Assembly (NCBI GenBank): GCA_902479135.1
Contig: CABSNU010000016.1
Span: forward strand, 1 to 44,953
DNA length: 44,953 nucleotides
Direction: 5' to 3'
Source: an uncultured Collinsella sp.
GTDB taxonomy: Bacteria; Actinomycetota; Coriobacteriia; Coriobacteriales; Coriobacteriaceae
Part shown: positions 15,263-23,171 of the stretch, piece after piece
How positions within the stretch are numbered: position 1 is the first letter of the stretch
Layout: every line of letters begins with the position of its first letter
Position numbers and translations under genes: made by a program
Notes under the pieces: generated by a model
The model's input: the letters and a program-made list of their open reading frames with translations, nothing else
Told to the model about the DNA's origin: nothing
Databases searched by the model: none

Positions 15263-16465
15263 GATATAAAAGGGCCATGAGGAGCGAGTTTTGCTGAAGA
15301 CTTTAAGCGCGGCCGTTACGGGGCCAGGCTGGAAACGCCGGCGCGCGTCGTCGAGACGCTCGGGGATATCGATGTGTTGCGGGCAGTGACGCGCACATTT
15401 GCCGCACTTGACGCAATTGCTCACGAGCTTGGGCTCGCTCGTGCGCACCGCGCTCGCCGTAAAGTATTGCGACAGCCCCGTAAACCAGCTGTGCGCATAG
15501 CTCGCGTTGTAAGCGGCAAAGCAGCCGGGAATGTTAATACCCTTGGGACATGGCATGCAGTAGCCGCATCCCGTGCAGGGCACGCGATTCGATTTTTCAA
15601 ACTCCGCCAGCACGCGTGCGATGGTATCGAGCTGAGCGGCTGTCATCGAATCCGGCAGGGCCCGATCGGCCAGCACCGCGTTCTCGTCCACCTGCGCGGT
15701 ATCGGTCATGCCCGAAAGCAGCATCGTGACCTGAGGATGGTTCCACACCCACGAAAGTCCCCAGGCGGCAGGAGTGCGCAAATGCGGGTCACGGGCGCCA
15801 TCGAGCACGGCGCGGGCCCGCGGAGGCAGCTTGCCCGCCAGGCGTCCGCCCAAAAGCGGTTCCATCACAAACACCGCGAGCCCGCGCTCGGCGGCTGCTA
15901 TAAGTCCCGCCGTTCCCGCTTGGTAGCGCTCTCCAGCGTAGTTGTACTGAATCTGGCAAAAATCCCAGTCATACGCGTCGAGCATCGTCAGGAAGTCCGC
16001 CGCACTGCCGTGATACGAAAAACCTATCTGGCGAATACGCCCCGCAGCCTTTTGGTGCGCAATCCAGTCCTCGATACCCAACGCCACCACGCGTTCCCAC
16101 TGGGCGGGCGAGGTAATGTTGTGCATAAGGTAATAGTCGATATGATCGGTCCGCAGGCGGCGCAGCTGCTCGTCAAAAAAGCGGTCGAAATCCTCCGCGC
16201 ACTTGCACGAAGCGTGCGGCAACTTAGTCGCCAGCAACACCCGGTCGCGCAGCCCCAAGCGCTCAAGTGAGGCGCCCACGCACACCTCGTTACCGGGATA
16301 GAGATACGCGGTATCCAGATAATTAATCCCCTGCTCTACCGCACGGGAAATGATGGCATCGGCTGTCTTCGCATCCGGACGTCCCGGCGCACCGGGAAAT
16401 CTCATGCAGCCCAGACCCAGAGCAGATATTCGGTTACCACTTTTGGGGTCAACGCGGTATTGCAC
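15257..16465 (-). CDS. Aldo/keto reductase with C-terminal ferredoxin motifs
   Basis: Encodes 402 residues. N-terminal AKR barrel: QYRVDPKSGNRISALGLG, catalytic Asp/Tyr in NYLDTAYLYPGNE, Lys in LLATKLPH and His in YYLMHNI. C-terminal 4Fe-4S region: CTGCGYCMPCPKG near 305-320 and CVKCGKCARHCPQ near 362-375, which would hold two clusters. Such proteins occur in anaerobes and may exchange electrons with ferredoxin instead of NADPH alone; substrate unknown. The GTG at 16465 (GGGAGG upstream) gives the standard MQYR beginning; upstream in-frame ATG 16483 lacks a site. The final residues WPFYIL are encoded by the flank of the hairpin element. Confidence 0.93.
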   Translation of the reverse strand: MQYRVDPKSGNRISALGLGCMRFPGAPGRPDAKTADAIISRAVEQGINYLDTAYLYPGNEVCVGASLERLGLRDRVLLATKLPHASCKCAEDFDRFFDEQLRRLRTDHIDYYLMHNITSPAQWERVVALGIEDWIAHQKAAGRIRQIGFSYHGSAADFLTMLDAYDWDFCQIQYNYAGERYQAGTAGLIAAAERGLAVFVMEPLLGGRLAGKLPPRARAVLDGARDPHLRTPAAWGLSWVWNHPQVTMLLSGMTDTAQVDENAVLADRALPDSMTAAQLDTIARVLAEFEKSNRVPCTGCGYCMPCPKGINIPGCFAAYNASYAHSWFTGLSQYFTASAVRTSEPKLVSNCVKCGKCARHCPQHIDIPERLDDARRRFQPGPVTAALKVFSKTRSSWPFYIL

Positions 16466-16628
16466 GGCCCCTCCCTTCGCCATCAGCGCCGCGGCAAGGC
16501 GAAACACAATGGTCACGCGGCCGAAACATCGTGGAATCGCAATCGAGAACGTATCGTAACGCAGCAGAAATCGAGCTGTCACGGCACCGCTTTAACATCA
16601 GCAAAAAGCCCGATGAAAGGAGCCGCCC

Positions 16629-17399
16629 ATGCCCGCGCTCGACCTTTGGAACCTCGCGTCCCAGCTCAAAAGCACCGATTATCGCTGGGTAGACCTCACC
16701 CACACGCTCTCGTGCGACACTCCGCACTGGTTCGGCTTTAAGCCCTTTGAGTCCACCAAACTCTTCGACTACCTGCCCGACACGCCCGAAGACATGCTCG
16801 CGCCCATGCGCTGCTTCCAGTATTCGGTTGCTTCGCAGTACGGCACGCATGTCGACGCACCGCGCCACTTCCATGTTGACGGCCGTTCCCTTGGAGAGAT
16901 TGAACCCATCGAGTTTATGCATCCGCTCTGTGTGATCGACAAACACGAGGAGTGCGCCACAAATCCCGACTACGTCCTGACCGTCGAGGACCTCAAAGCA
17001 TGGGGGGATGAGCACGGTCGCATTCCCAAAGACGCTTTCGTCGCCTTCCGCTCCGACTGGTCCAAGCTCGCCGACCTCGAAAACAAGGACGAGGACGGCC
17101 AACCCCACTACCCCGGCTGGGACCTCGATGCCATCAAATGGCTTGTAGAAGAGCGCAACATCGGTGCCATCGGCCACGAACCGGCAGACACCGACCCCGC
17201 AACCGTGACCACACACGAGGATGCCTACCCCTACCCCGGCGAACAGTACATCCTCTCGGTCGACCGTTACCAGATTGAGGTCATGGACCATCTGGACGAG
17301 CTTCCCGCCACGGGCGCCGTCATCTTCTGCACCTTCCCCAAGGTGCGTGATGGCGTCGGCTATCCCGCACGTGTCTTTGCGGTCTGCCCCGCGTCATAA
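16629..17399 (+). CDS. Cyclase / kynurenine formamidase-like hydrolase
   Basis: Encodes 256 residues. The family's metal site is present as QYGTHVDAPRHFH (residues 70-82: HxGTHxDxPxH type), preceded by VDLTHTLSCDTPHW and followed by AIGHEPADTDPA with conserved His and Asp. It is a cytoplasmic metal-dependent amidohydrolase; kynurenine formamidase, isatin hydrolase and polyketide-cyclase members share this fold, so the substrate cannot be given. Start ATG 16629 follows GAAAGGAGCCGCCC. It is divergent from the aldo/keto reductase. A terminator follows at 17473. Confidence 0.88.
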   Translation: MPALDLWNLASQLKSTDYRWVDLTHTLSCDTPHWFGFKPFESTKLFDYLPDTPEDMLAPMRCFQYSVASQYGTHVDAPRHFHVDGRSLGEIEPIEFMHPLCVIDKHEECATNPDYVLTVEDLKAWGDEHGRIPKDAFVAFRSDWSKLADLENKDEDGQPHYPGWDLDAIKWLVEERNIGAIGHEPADTDPATVTTHEDAYPYPGEQYILSVDRYQIEVMDHLDELPATGAVIFCTFPKVRDGVGYPARVFAVCPAS

Positions 17400-17472
17400 G
17401 TTCCCATGCGTTTGTTCTTCTAAATACGGCCATCCGGTGCACGCGACATGGCCCGGCGGCATACAATCCATC

Positions 17473-17499
17473 AGGCGCCCCATACGCGGGCGCCTTTTT
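17473..17499 (+). terminator. Intrinsic terminator after the cyclase gene
   Basis: Perfect 8-bp stem aggcgccc/gggcgcct followed by a T run (tttt, then a). It ends only 18 bp before the next start codon. A TACAAT -10 candidate at 17462-17467 would place the next transcript's 5' end in this hairpin. Confidence 0.8.
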
Positions 17500-17516
17500 A
17501 TGGGGAGATGATTCAC

Positions 17517-18431
17517 ATGCAGATCAACAAGGTCGCCTTCATCGGCAAGGGCGGCGTGGGCCTGCTCTACGGCAGCATGATCGCCCAAGCGCTCGGCAAC
17601 GACGCCGTCGAATACGTTATGGACGACGCGCGCTTTGAGCGCCACGCGGGTGATGCGCTCACCGTCAACGGCAAGCCCTGCGCGCTCAAGTCCGTCCGCG
17701 CGAGCGAGGCGACGCCCGTCGACCTGGTCATCCTCACGGTCAAGACAACCGGGCTCGATGTGGCGCTCAAAACCCTGGAAAGCGTCGTGGGACCCGACAC
17801 GCTGATCGCGTCGCTGTGCAACGGCATCACGAGCGAGCAGAAGATTGCCGAGCGCTTTGGCTGGGAGCACACCGTCCTTGGTATCTGCCAGGGCATGGAC
17901 GCCGTATTCCTCAACGGGGAGCTCACCTATACCAATGCCGGCGAGATCCGCTTTGGTGCGGCAGCGGGCACCGACCCCGCAACCGTTATCTCCATCGACG
18001 AGCTCTACACGCGTTGCGGCATCGCCCATACCGTCGAGCACGACATCGCACATCGCATGTGGGCCAAACTCATGCTCAACGACGGCATCAACCAGACCTG
18101 TATGGCCTACGGCGGCACCTACGGAAGCGCTACGGAGCAGGGCTCCGAGCAGCTCCGCAGTTTTGTCTCCGCCATGCGCGAGACGCTTGCAGTCGCCAAT
18201 GCCGAGGGTATCGAGCTCACCGAGGCAGACCTAACGCAGATGGTGCGTCTCATAAAAGGGCTCGATCCCGCCGGCATGCCCTCGATGGCGCAAGACCGCA
18301 TCGCTCAACGCAGAACCGAGGTCGAGGAATTTGCGGGTACCATCTGCCGCCTCGCGGCCAAGCACGGTATCCAGGTGCCGCAAAACGAATGGCTCTATTC
18401 GCGCATCCGCGAAATCGAGGCCAGCTGGTAA
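17517..18431 (+). CDS. Ketopantoate reductase-like (2-dehydropantoate 2-reductase family)
   Basis: Encodes 304 residues. Rossmann NADP-binding start VAFIGKGGVGLLYGSMIA, then VDLVILTVKTTGLD, LCNGITSEQ (Asn-Gly loop) and in the C-terminal helical domain the catalytic Lys region MWAKLMLNDGINQTC, with the ER/ExxDRxxxxRxTEVEEFAG-like tail. In pantothenate synthesis the enzyme reduces ketopantoate; many paralogues have other substrates, and no panB or panC is nearby. ATG 17517 was chosen (GGGGAG, 9-nt spacer); ATG 17508 is too close to it. Confidence 0.88.
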   Translation: MQINKVAFIGKGGVGLLYGSMIAQALGNDAVEYVMDDARFERHAGDALTVNGKPCALKSVRASEATPVDLVILTVKTTGLDVALKTLESVVGPDTLIASLCNGITSEQKIAERFGWEHTVLGICQGMDAVFLNGELTYTNAGEIRFGAAAGTDPATVISIDELYTRCGIAHTVEHDIAHRMWAKLMLNDGINQTCMAYGGTYGSATEQGSEQLRSFVSAMRETLAVANAEGIELTEADLTQMVRLIKGLDPAGMPSMAQDRIAQRRTEVEEFAGTICRLAAKHGIQVPQNEWLYSRIREIEASW

Positions 18432-18469
18432 CGCCGCCGCACCGCATCCAACAGTCTCAATAGCAAAAA

Positions 18470-18503
18470 CCGCCGCAAAGGGCACTCCCCTTGCGGCGGC
18501 TTC
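18470..18503 (+). terminator. Intrinsic terminator after the ketopantoate reductase-like gene
   Basis: Stem 18470-18482 / 18487-18499 (13 bp, one mismatch) with loop cact, followed by cttccttctt. It lies 39 bp past the stop codon. Confidence 0.75.
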
Positions 18504-18539
18504 CTTCTTCATCTATGGGCAAAACCAGCTTCACAACGG

Positions 18540-18746
18540 CTAGCGCCGCACCTGCGGCGTCTCGTCCTCGTCATCGCGGCAAAGGGTCACGCCCGCACTT
18601 CCCAGCAGCGCTGCTGCGATGAGCGCGCCGACCACAATAGGAGCAGCCCCGCACGAGCCCTGCATGCCTGCGACAAACGCAGCTGTAGGGCCAAGACAGC
18701 CAAGTACCAATGCGACGGCGGCGATAGCGATATCTCGAGCGTTCAT
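18540..18746 (-). CDS. Small two-helix membrane protein, unknown
   Basis: Encodes 68 residues; no family recognised. Two hydrophobic helices (IAIAAVALVLGCLGPTAAFV at about 6-25 and PIVVGALIAAALLGSAGVTL at about 36-55) are joined by a short loop with one Cys. A charged tail RDDEDETPQVRR would lie in the cytoplasm. GGAGGAAGTGGTCTC precedes ATG 18746, a good ribosome site that supports a real gene. It is a lone gene between a terminator and the next gene's tail. Confidence 0.65.
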   Translation of the reverse strand: MNARDIAIAAVALVLGCLGPTAAFVAGMQGSCGAAPIVVGALIAAALLGSAGVTLCRDDEDETPQVRR

Positions 18747-18855
18747 GAGACCACTTCCTCCACGAGAAAGACCCTATTTCTCATGAACTAGTGTGCCCCG
18801 CATCCATACGCCCAGCGTACCGCCACGGTAAGGGCTCTGTTAACTCAAGCGCACA

Positions 18856-18907
18856 TAAAGAAAGGGCGGCTTTACGTTGCCTAAAAGCTCAGTAAAGACG
18901 CCCGCCC
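18856..18907 (-). terminator. Terminator of the secreted-protein gene
   Basis: Arms 18864-18875 (gggcggctttac) and 18892-18907 (gtaaagacgcccgccc), with a 4-nt bulge, followed on the minus strand by TTTCTTTATG. It is positioned 28 bp past the stop at 18936. The rest of 18747-18935 shows nothing further. Confidence 0.7.
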
Positions 18908-18935
18908 ATCATGTGCGTATTTTGCTTATGGCAGA

Positions 18936-19712
18936 TTACCAACCGGTGTAGTAGTCGGTGGTTCCGGCAGCGCAGCCGGAGTCATAGACCTTGCAATCAC
19001 CCTTGGAGCCCGTAAAGGTCGAGCCCTGGGCCATATCGCCCGCGGCAACAACGTAATAGCCGTCGGAATCGCGCCAGAAGCCCTCAGAATCCTGCGTCCA
19101 TTCGCCCGTGCGGTGGTGATACAACACGTTGCTGCTGTAATAAGTCTCGCGGCGGCCGTTATAGTTATTGACGCCGCTCGAGCGCGTCAGACCCGAGCCG
19201 TTCGCGTAATACGCAGCAGACGTGTAAGACGAGCCGGAGCCGGCGTTGTAATACGAAGCCTGGGCGGCCTCGGCAGCCTCCGCCTCGGCGGCAGCGGCCT
19301 CGAGCGCTTCGCGCTTGGCATTCTCAAGCGCAGTGCGCAGCTCATCGAGCTCGGTCGACTTCGCGTCGACCTCCCCCATCGTCAAAAGGCTGCCCGCACC
19401 ATCGATACAACCCTGCAGCACAGCGTGCTCGTCATCGGTGGCATAGTCACCATACATGTTTAGGATAATCTGAGCGCGTATCTCAAGGGAATCGCGCTTG
19501 GCCTCCATCGAGGCGTTCCACTCCTGCATGGAACCATAACCATCGCCGCGATAATCAACGGGCTGTACCAGCGTCGTCTCGGACGGCGTAGATCCAACCG
19601 TATCGGACAGTGTTGCCGCGTGGGCATCAGTTGCACCGGCGCCCGCCAAAAGTGCCACGGTCAGAGCGGCGGAAAGGGCAGCGGCTTTCGGTTTTCGTGA
19701 ATCGATCCTCAT
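18936..19712 (-). CDS. Secreted protein with coiled coil and 3D-like C-terminal region
   Basis: Encodes 258 residues. Signal peptide at 1-32 (KPKAAALSAALTVALLAGAGA, cut near AHAA). The middle third (about 105-145) is an Ala/Glu-rich coiled coil (ALENAKREALEAAAAEAEAA). A Ser/Tyr/Gly/Asn-rich linker follows, then a C-terminal region VVAAGDMAQGSTFTG...KVYDSGCAAGTTDYYTGW. This end resembles the 3D-type domains found behind coiled coils in cell-wall proteins of Gram-positive anaerobes, but it is short and my match is by eye. Probably an exported wall-associated protein. ATG 19712 follows GGAGG with an 11-nt spacer; the 102 codons upstream in frame have no signal sequence. Confidence 0.75.
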   Translation of the reverse strand: MRIDSRKPKAAALSAALTVALLAGAGATDAHAATLSDTVGSTPSETTLVQPVDYRGDGYGSMQEWNASMEAKRDSLEIRAQIILNMYGDYATDDEHAVLQGCIDGAGSLLTMGEVDAKSTELDELRTALENAKREALEAAAAEAEAAEAAQASYYNAGSGSSYTSAAYYANGSGLTRSSGVNNYNGRRETYYSSNVLYHHRTGEWTQDSEGFWRDSDGYYVVAAGDMAQGSTFTGSKGDCKVYDSGCAAGTTDYYTGW

Positions 19713-19921
19713 GTAGCTGGAAACCTCCGTAGTGCGTTTTTGCTGCGTTTGAGCTGCGTGTGATTCGATCGCGCTGCATAGTACCTCGAGCAAATCGCGA
19801 CCTGCGGTTTTACTCAAAAGGCGCACGTCAATTGCGTAAAACTCACATCCTCTCAACAGGAGTTTTCCAAAACTCGAATGCATAAAGCATGCCAAAAACC
19901 CTGTAATAGTGCCCTTCCTAT

Positions 19922-19964
19922 GCAAAAAAGGCGCCTGCGCAACCATTGCTTGCGCAGGCGCCTT
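19922..19964 (-). terminator. Intrinsic terminator of metY
   Basis: Perfect 15-bp stem (19928-19942 / 19950-19964) with loop ccattgc, followed on the minus strand by a T6 run. It lies 61 bp past the metY stop. The stretch 19713-19921 shows no gene; it should hold the promoter of the secreted-protein gene, which I could not pin down. Confidence 0.9.
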
Positions 19965-20024
19965 GAGCAGGCATTTTATGCAGTTATACCTATCGAGTCG
20001 CAAGGGGTCCTTGCACAAGTCGCC

Positions 20025-21335
20025 TTACTCGTCCAGCGCGGCGAAGGCCTGCTTCAGATCCCAAATGATGTCCTCGGCGTTCTCGGTACCGATGGAAAGA
20101 CGGATCGTGGAGGGCGTGATGTTCTGCTCGGCGAGCTCCTCGGCAGAGAGCTGGGAGTGCGTGGTGGTAGCCGGGTGCACGACGAGCGACTTGACGTCGG
20201 CCACGTTGGCGAGCAGCGAGAACACCTGCAGATGATCGATGAACTTCCAAGCTGCCTCCTGGCCACCCTTAATCTCAAAGGTGAAGATCGAAGCGCCGCC
20301 GTTGGGGAAGTACTTCTGATAGAGCTCGTGATCGGGGTGCTCAGGCAGGCTCGGGTGGTTCACCTTGGCGACGTGGCTGTCACCAGCCAGGAACTCAACG
20401 ACCTTCTTGGTGTTCTCGACATGACGGTCGACGCGCAGCGACAGGGTCTCGGTGCCCTGGAGCAGGACCCAGGCGTTGAACGGGCTGATGCAGGCGCCCT
20501 CGTCACGCAGCAGGATAGCGCGGACATAGGTCGCGAAGGCGGCGGGACCGGCAGCCTCGGCAAACGAGACGCCATGGTAGGAGGGGTTGGGCTCGGCGAT
20601 CTGCGCATACTTGCCGCTCGCCTTCCAGTCGAAGTTGCCGCCATCGACGATCACACCGCCCAGCGAGGTGCCGTGGCCGCCGATGAACTTGGTTGCGGAG
20701 TGGACAACGATGTTGGCGCCATGCTCCAGCGGACGGAACAGATACGGGGTGCCGAAGGTGTTGTCGACGACAACCGGCAGACCGTGCTTCTTGGCGATCT
20801 CGGAGATGGCGTCGATGTTGGGGATGTCAGAGTTGGGGTTGCCGAGCGTCTCGAGATAGATGACCGTGGTGTTGTCCTTGATGGCACCCTCAACCTCTTC
20901 CAGGTTGTGGGCATCGACAAACGTGGTCTCGACGCCAAACTGGGAGAGCGTATGCTCGAGCAGGTTGTAGGAACCGCCGTAGATGGTCTTCTGAGCCACC
21001 ACGTGGTCACCAGCCTGGGCAAGAGCCTGCAGGGTATAGGTGATGGCAGCGGCACCGGAGGCGACGGCAAGACCGGCCACGCCACCCTCGAGCGCGGCGA
21101 TACGGTCCTCAAAGACGCCCTGGGTGGAGTTGGTCAGACGGCCGTAGATGTTACCGGCGTCGGCAAGACCAAAGCGATCGGCGGCGTGCTGGGAGTTGCG
21201 GAACACATAGCTCGTGGTCTGGTAGATAGGCACGGCGCGGGAGTCGGATGCGGGGTCGGCGCTCTCCTGGCCAACATGAAGCTGCAGGGTATCGAAACCA
21301 AAGGTGTGCTCGGGGTTGTTGATGAACTGGCTCAT
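20025..21335 (-). CDS. metY: O-acetylhomoserine sulfhydrylase (MetY)
   Basis: Encodes 436 residues, the MetY length. PLP fold type I: TLQLHVGQESADPASDSRA start, GGVAGLAVASGAAAI, IYLETLGNPNSDIP, VVVDNTFGTPYLFRP and the Schiff-base lysine in HSATKFIGGHGTSLGG. It makes homocysteine (or cysteine from O-acetylserine) from sulfide in the cytoplasm. Start ATG 21335 has AAGGAGATCATC; 22 further codons upstream in frame have no site. A Cys/Met-containing leader ORF lies 62 bp upstream and a LysR regulator is divergent, both consistent with sulfur control. Confidence 0.95.
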   Translation of the reverse strand: MSQFINNPEHTFGFDTLQLHVGQESADPASDSRAVPIYQTTSYVFRNSQHAADRFGLADAGNIYGRLTNSTQGVFEDRIAALEGGVAGLAVASGAAAITYTLQALAQAGDHVVAQKTIYGGSYNLLEHTLSQFGVETTFVDAHNLEEVEGAIKDNTTVIYLETLGNPNSDIPNIDAISEIAKKHGLPVVVDNTFGTPYLFRPLEHGANIVVHSATKFIGGHGTSLGGVIVDGGNFDWKASGKYAQIAEPNPSYHGVSFAEAAGPAAFATYVRAILLRDEGACISPFNAWVLLQGTETLSLRVDRHVENTKKVVEFLAGDSHVAKVNHPSLPEHPDHELYQKYFPNGGASIFTFEIKGGQEAAWKFIDHLQVFSLLANVADVKSLVVHPATTTHSQLSAEELAEQNITPSTIRLSIGTENAEDIIWDLKQAFAALDE

Positions 21336-21397
21336 GATGATCTCCTTGATCGAATGTAAGTACCTAAGAGTAAGAAAAGTAAGTCGCTGTCTCCTGA

Positions 21398-21451
21398 TCA
21401 CGCCAACGGGCGCAAACAGGAGCCCGGCATTCGTCTTGGTAAGCAGTTCAT
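21398..21451 (-). CDS. 17-residue leader peptide upstream of metY
   Basis: AAAGGAGGACCGCAT precedes ATG 21451, the best ribosome site in this part of the window, and opens a frame of 17 codons (MNCLPRRMPGSCLRPLA) ending in TGA at 21398. Two Cys and two Met codons in 17 fit a sulfur-amino-acid-sensing leader. Its second half overlaps a possible hairpin (ctcctg 21391-21396 with caggag 21417-21422) that translation would disturb. No T-run terminator is seen between it and metY, so control would be by Rho or translation. Existence rests on the ribosome site; function is inference. Confidence 0.55.
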   Translation of the reverse strand: MNCLPRRMPGSCLRPLA

Positions 21452-21563
21452 ATGCGGTCCTCCTTTTGACATCCCGGTTCCGTGGTCGGCTTAATTACCT
21501 ACCGCCTTTGTGTGTTTTGAATAGTACGAGCATTGTTTCGCTCGGTCAATCACTTAAAAGCGC

Positions 21564-21594
21564 TAACCTGTTATCGGTTATTTAGATAGCTATC
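21564..21594. promoter_or_regulatory. Two dyads between metY and the LysR gene
   Basis: TAACC-N7-GGTTA at 21564-21580 and the perfect palindrome GATAGCTATC at 21585-21594 lie just before the LysR start. Short dyads of this sort are typical LysR-type regulator sites near a divergent target. Binding is inferred. Confidence 0.45.
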
Positions 21595-21610
21595 GAAAGG
21601 ACGGGCACCG

Positions 21611-22513
21611 ATGACCCTCCAGCAGCTTCGTTTTCTTATCGCCGTGGCAGAGTCCGGCTCAATCAACGCCGCAGCTCAGCGCCTCTATACCGCTCAGTCC
21701 AACATCTCAAACGCCGTCAAAAGCCTAGAACAAGAGCTCCATCTGGAGATCTTTACGCGCTCCAGCCGCGGCGTCACGCTCACCAACGACGGCACCGAGC
21801 TTTTGGGCTATGCGCGCCAGGTCGTAGAGCAGGCCGACATGCTCGAGGCACGCTACGAGGACGGTGGCACCCCGCAAGCCCGCCTCGCCATTTCCGCCCA
21901 GCACTACGCCTTTTCGGTCGAGGCCTTTGTCAACGTAGTCGAGCGCTGCCGCGACAGCAAGTTCGAGTTCATCATGCGCGAGACCACCACATCGCAGATC
22001 ATCGATGACGTCCGTGCGTTTCGCAGCGATATCGGCATTCTGTATCTGGATGACTTTAACGCCCGCGTTCTGCAGAAGGCCTTCGCCGATGCCCGCGCAA
22101 GCTTCCATCCCCTATTCGACGCGACGGTCCACGTCTTCGTTAGCGAGCGCCACCCGCTCGCACGCCGCCCGCAGCTGTCCCTTGCCGACCTCACGCCCTA
22201 TACGCGCTACAGCTTTGAGCAGGGAACCTCAAACTCCTTCTATTACGCCGAGGAACCTTTTAGCTATATCCCTTGCGACCGCAACATACGAATCTCGGAC
22301 CGCGGAACACTTACTAACTTACTTATCACGTCGAACGGTTACACCCTGTCGACCGGTGTCCTCTCCAATGAAATGCAATGGGGCATGGCATCGATCCCGC
22401 TAGCAGACGCCCCAACGATGCACGTTGGCTACATCATGCACGACGAGCGCAAGCCCTCTCTCCTCTTGCAGCAATACCTCGACGAGCTCAACCGCATCAT
22501 CCATGCCAACTAA
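21611..22513 (+). CDS. LysR-type transcriptional regulator, divergent from metY
   Basis: Encodes 300 residues. The winged helix-turn-helix is at 1-62 (LQQLRFLIAVAESGSINAAAQRL then TAQSNISNAVKSLE), followed by the co-inducer domain from about residue 90. Position, back to back with metY, makes it the likely regulator of metY, as CysB/CmbR-type proteins are for sulfur genes; the effector is unknown. GAAAGGACGGGCACCG precedes ATG 21611. Confidence 0.92.
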   Translation: MTLQQLRFLIAVAESGSINAAAQRLYTAQSNISNAVKSLEQELHLEIFTRSSRGVTLTNDGTELLGYARQVVEQADMLEARYEDGGTPQARLAISAQHYAFSVEAFVNVVERCRDSKFEFIMRETTTSQIIDDVRAFRSDIGILYLDDFNARVLQKAFADARASFHPLFDATVHVFVSERHPLARRPQLSLADLTPYTRYSFEQGTSNSFYYAEEPFSYIPCDRNIRISDRGTLTNLLITSNGYTLSTGVLSNEMQWGMASIPLADAPTMHVGYIMHDERKPSLLLQQYLDELNRIIHAN

Positions 22514-22612
22514 CAGTCGGAAGACGGGGTAGAAATCGTAGATTGCTGGCCCCCGGCGGGCATGGCGCTACAATGGTCACTCACACGAAACGTACCCAAC
22601 GAAAGGAAGCCC

Positions 22613-23098
22613 GTGAAGGTCATCATCTATACCGACGGCTCGGCCCGATCAAATCCGGGACGCGGCGGCTACGGCGCCGTGCTCAAATACACCAACCCCG
22701 CCGGCAAGACCTTCACCTCCGAGCTTTCGCGCGGCTATGCCAAGACCACCAACAACCGCATGGAACTCATGGCGGTCATCGTGGCGCTCGAGGCGCTCAA
22801 CCGCCCTTGCGAGGTCGAAGTCCATTCCGATTCGCAGTATGTCGTCAACGCCTTTAACAAGCACTGGATCGACGGCTGGAAAAAGCGCGGATGGAAAACC
22901 GCCAACAAGCAACCCGTCAAGAACCGCGACCTGTGGGAGCGCCTACTCACCGCCAAAAGCAAGCACAAGGTTGATTTCATCTGGGTTAAGGGTCACGCCG
23001 GTCACGAGCTCAACGAGCGCTGCGATGAGCTCGCCACCACGGCGGCCGACGGCAGCAACCTCGATATCGACGCCGGCTTTAACGAGAGCGACCTGTAA
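22613..23098 (+). CDS. rnhA: Ribonuclease HI
   Basis: Encodes 161 residues. Catalytic residues are all visible: Asp8 (YTDGS), Glu51 (NNRMELMA), Asp73 (HSDSQYV) and Asp138 (NERCDELA), with the active-site His in VKGHAGH and the basic handle KKRGWKT. It removes RNA from RNA-DNA hybrids. The GTG start at 22613 follows GAAAGGAAGCCC; a longer frame to 22562 includes the -10 candidate TACAAT (22569-22574) and is not credible. Confidence 0.96.
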   Translation: MKVIIYTDGSARSNPGRGGYGAVLKYTNPAGKTFTSELSRGYAKTTNNRMELMAVIVALEALNRPCEVEVHSDSQYVVNAFNKHWIDGWKKRGWKTANKQPVKNRDLWERLLTAKSKHKVDFIWVKGHAGHELNERCDELATTAADGSNLDIDAGFNESDL

Positions 23099-23171
23099 TA
23101 GCGTTTTCGCGCAGCTTTATATCCCTACGCGCTACACTCATCCTGTAGACCAAACAACGCAAGGGGGACGT

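Noticed and set aside
19878..21359. 493-codon plus-strand open frame opposite metY
   Set aside because: Antisense shadow of metY that also runs through the metY terminator.
21336..21610. SAM or other riboswitch before metY
   Set aside because: I could not find the conserved helices of SAM-I/II or a T-box specifier and antiterminator. The short ORF is the only strong feature.
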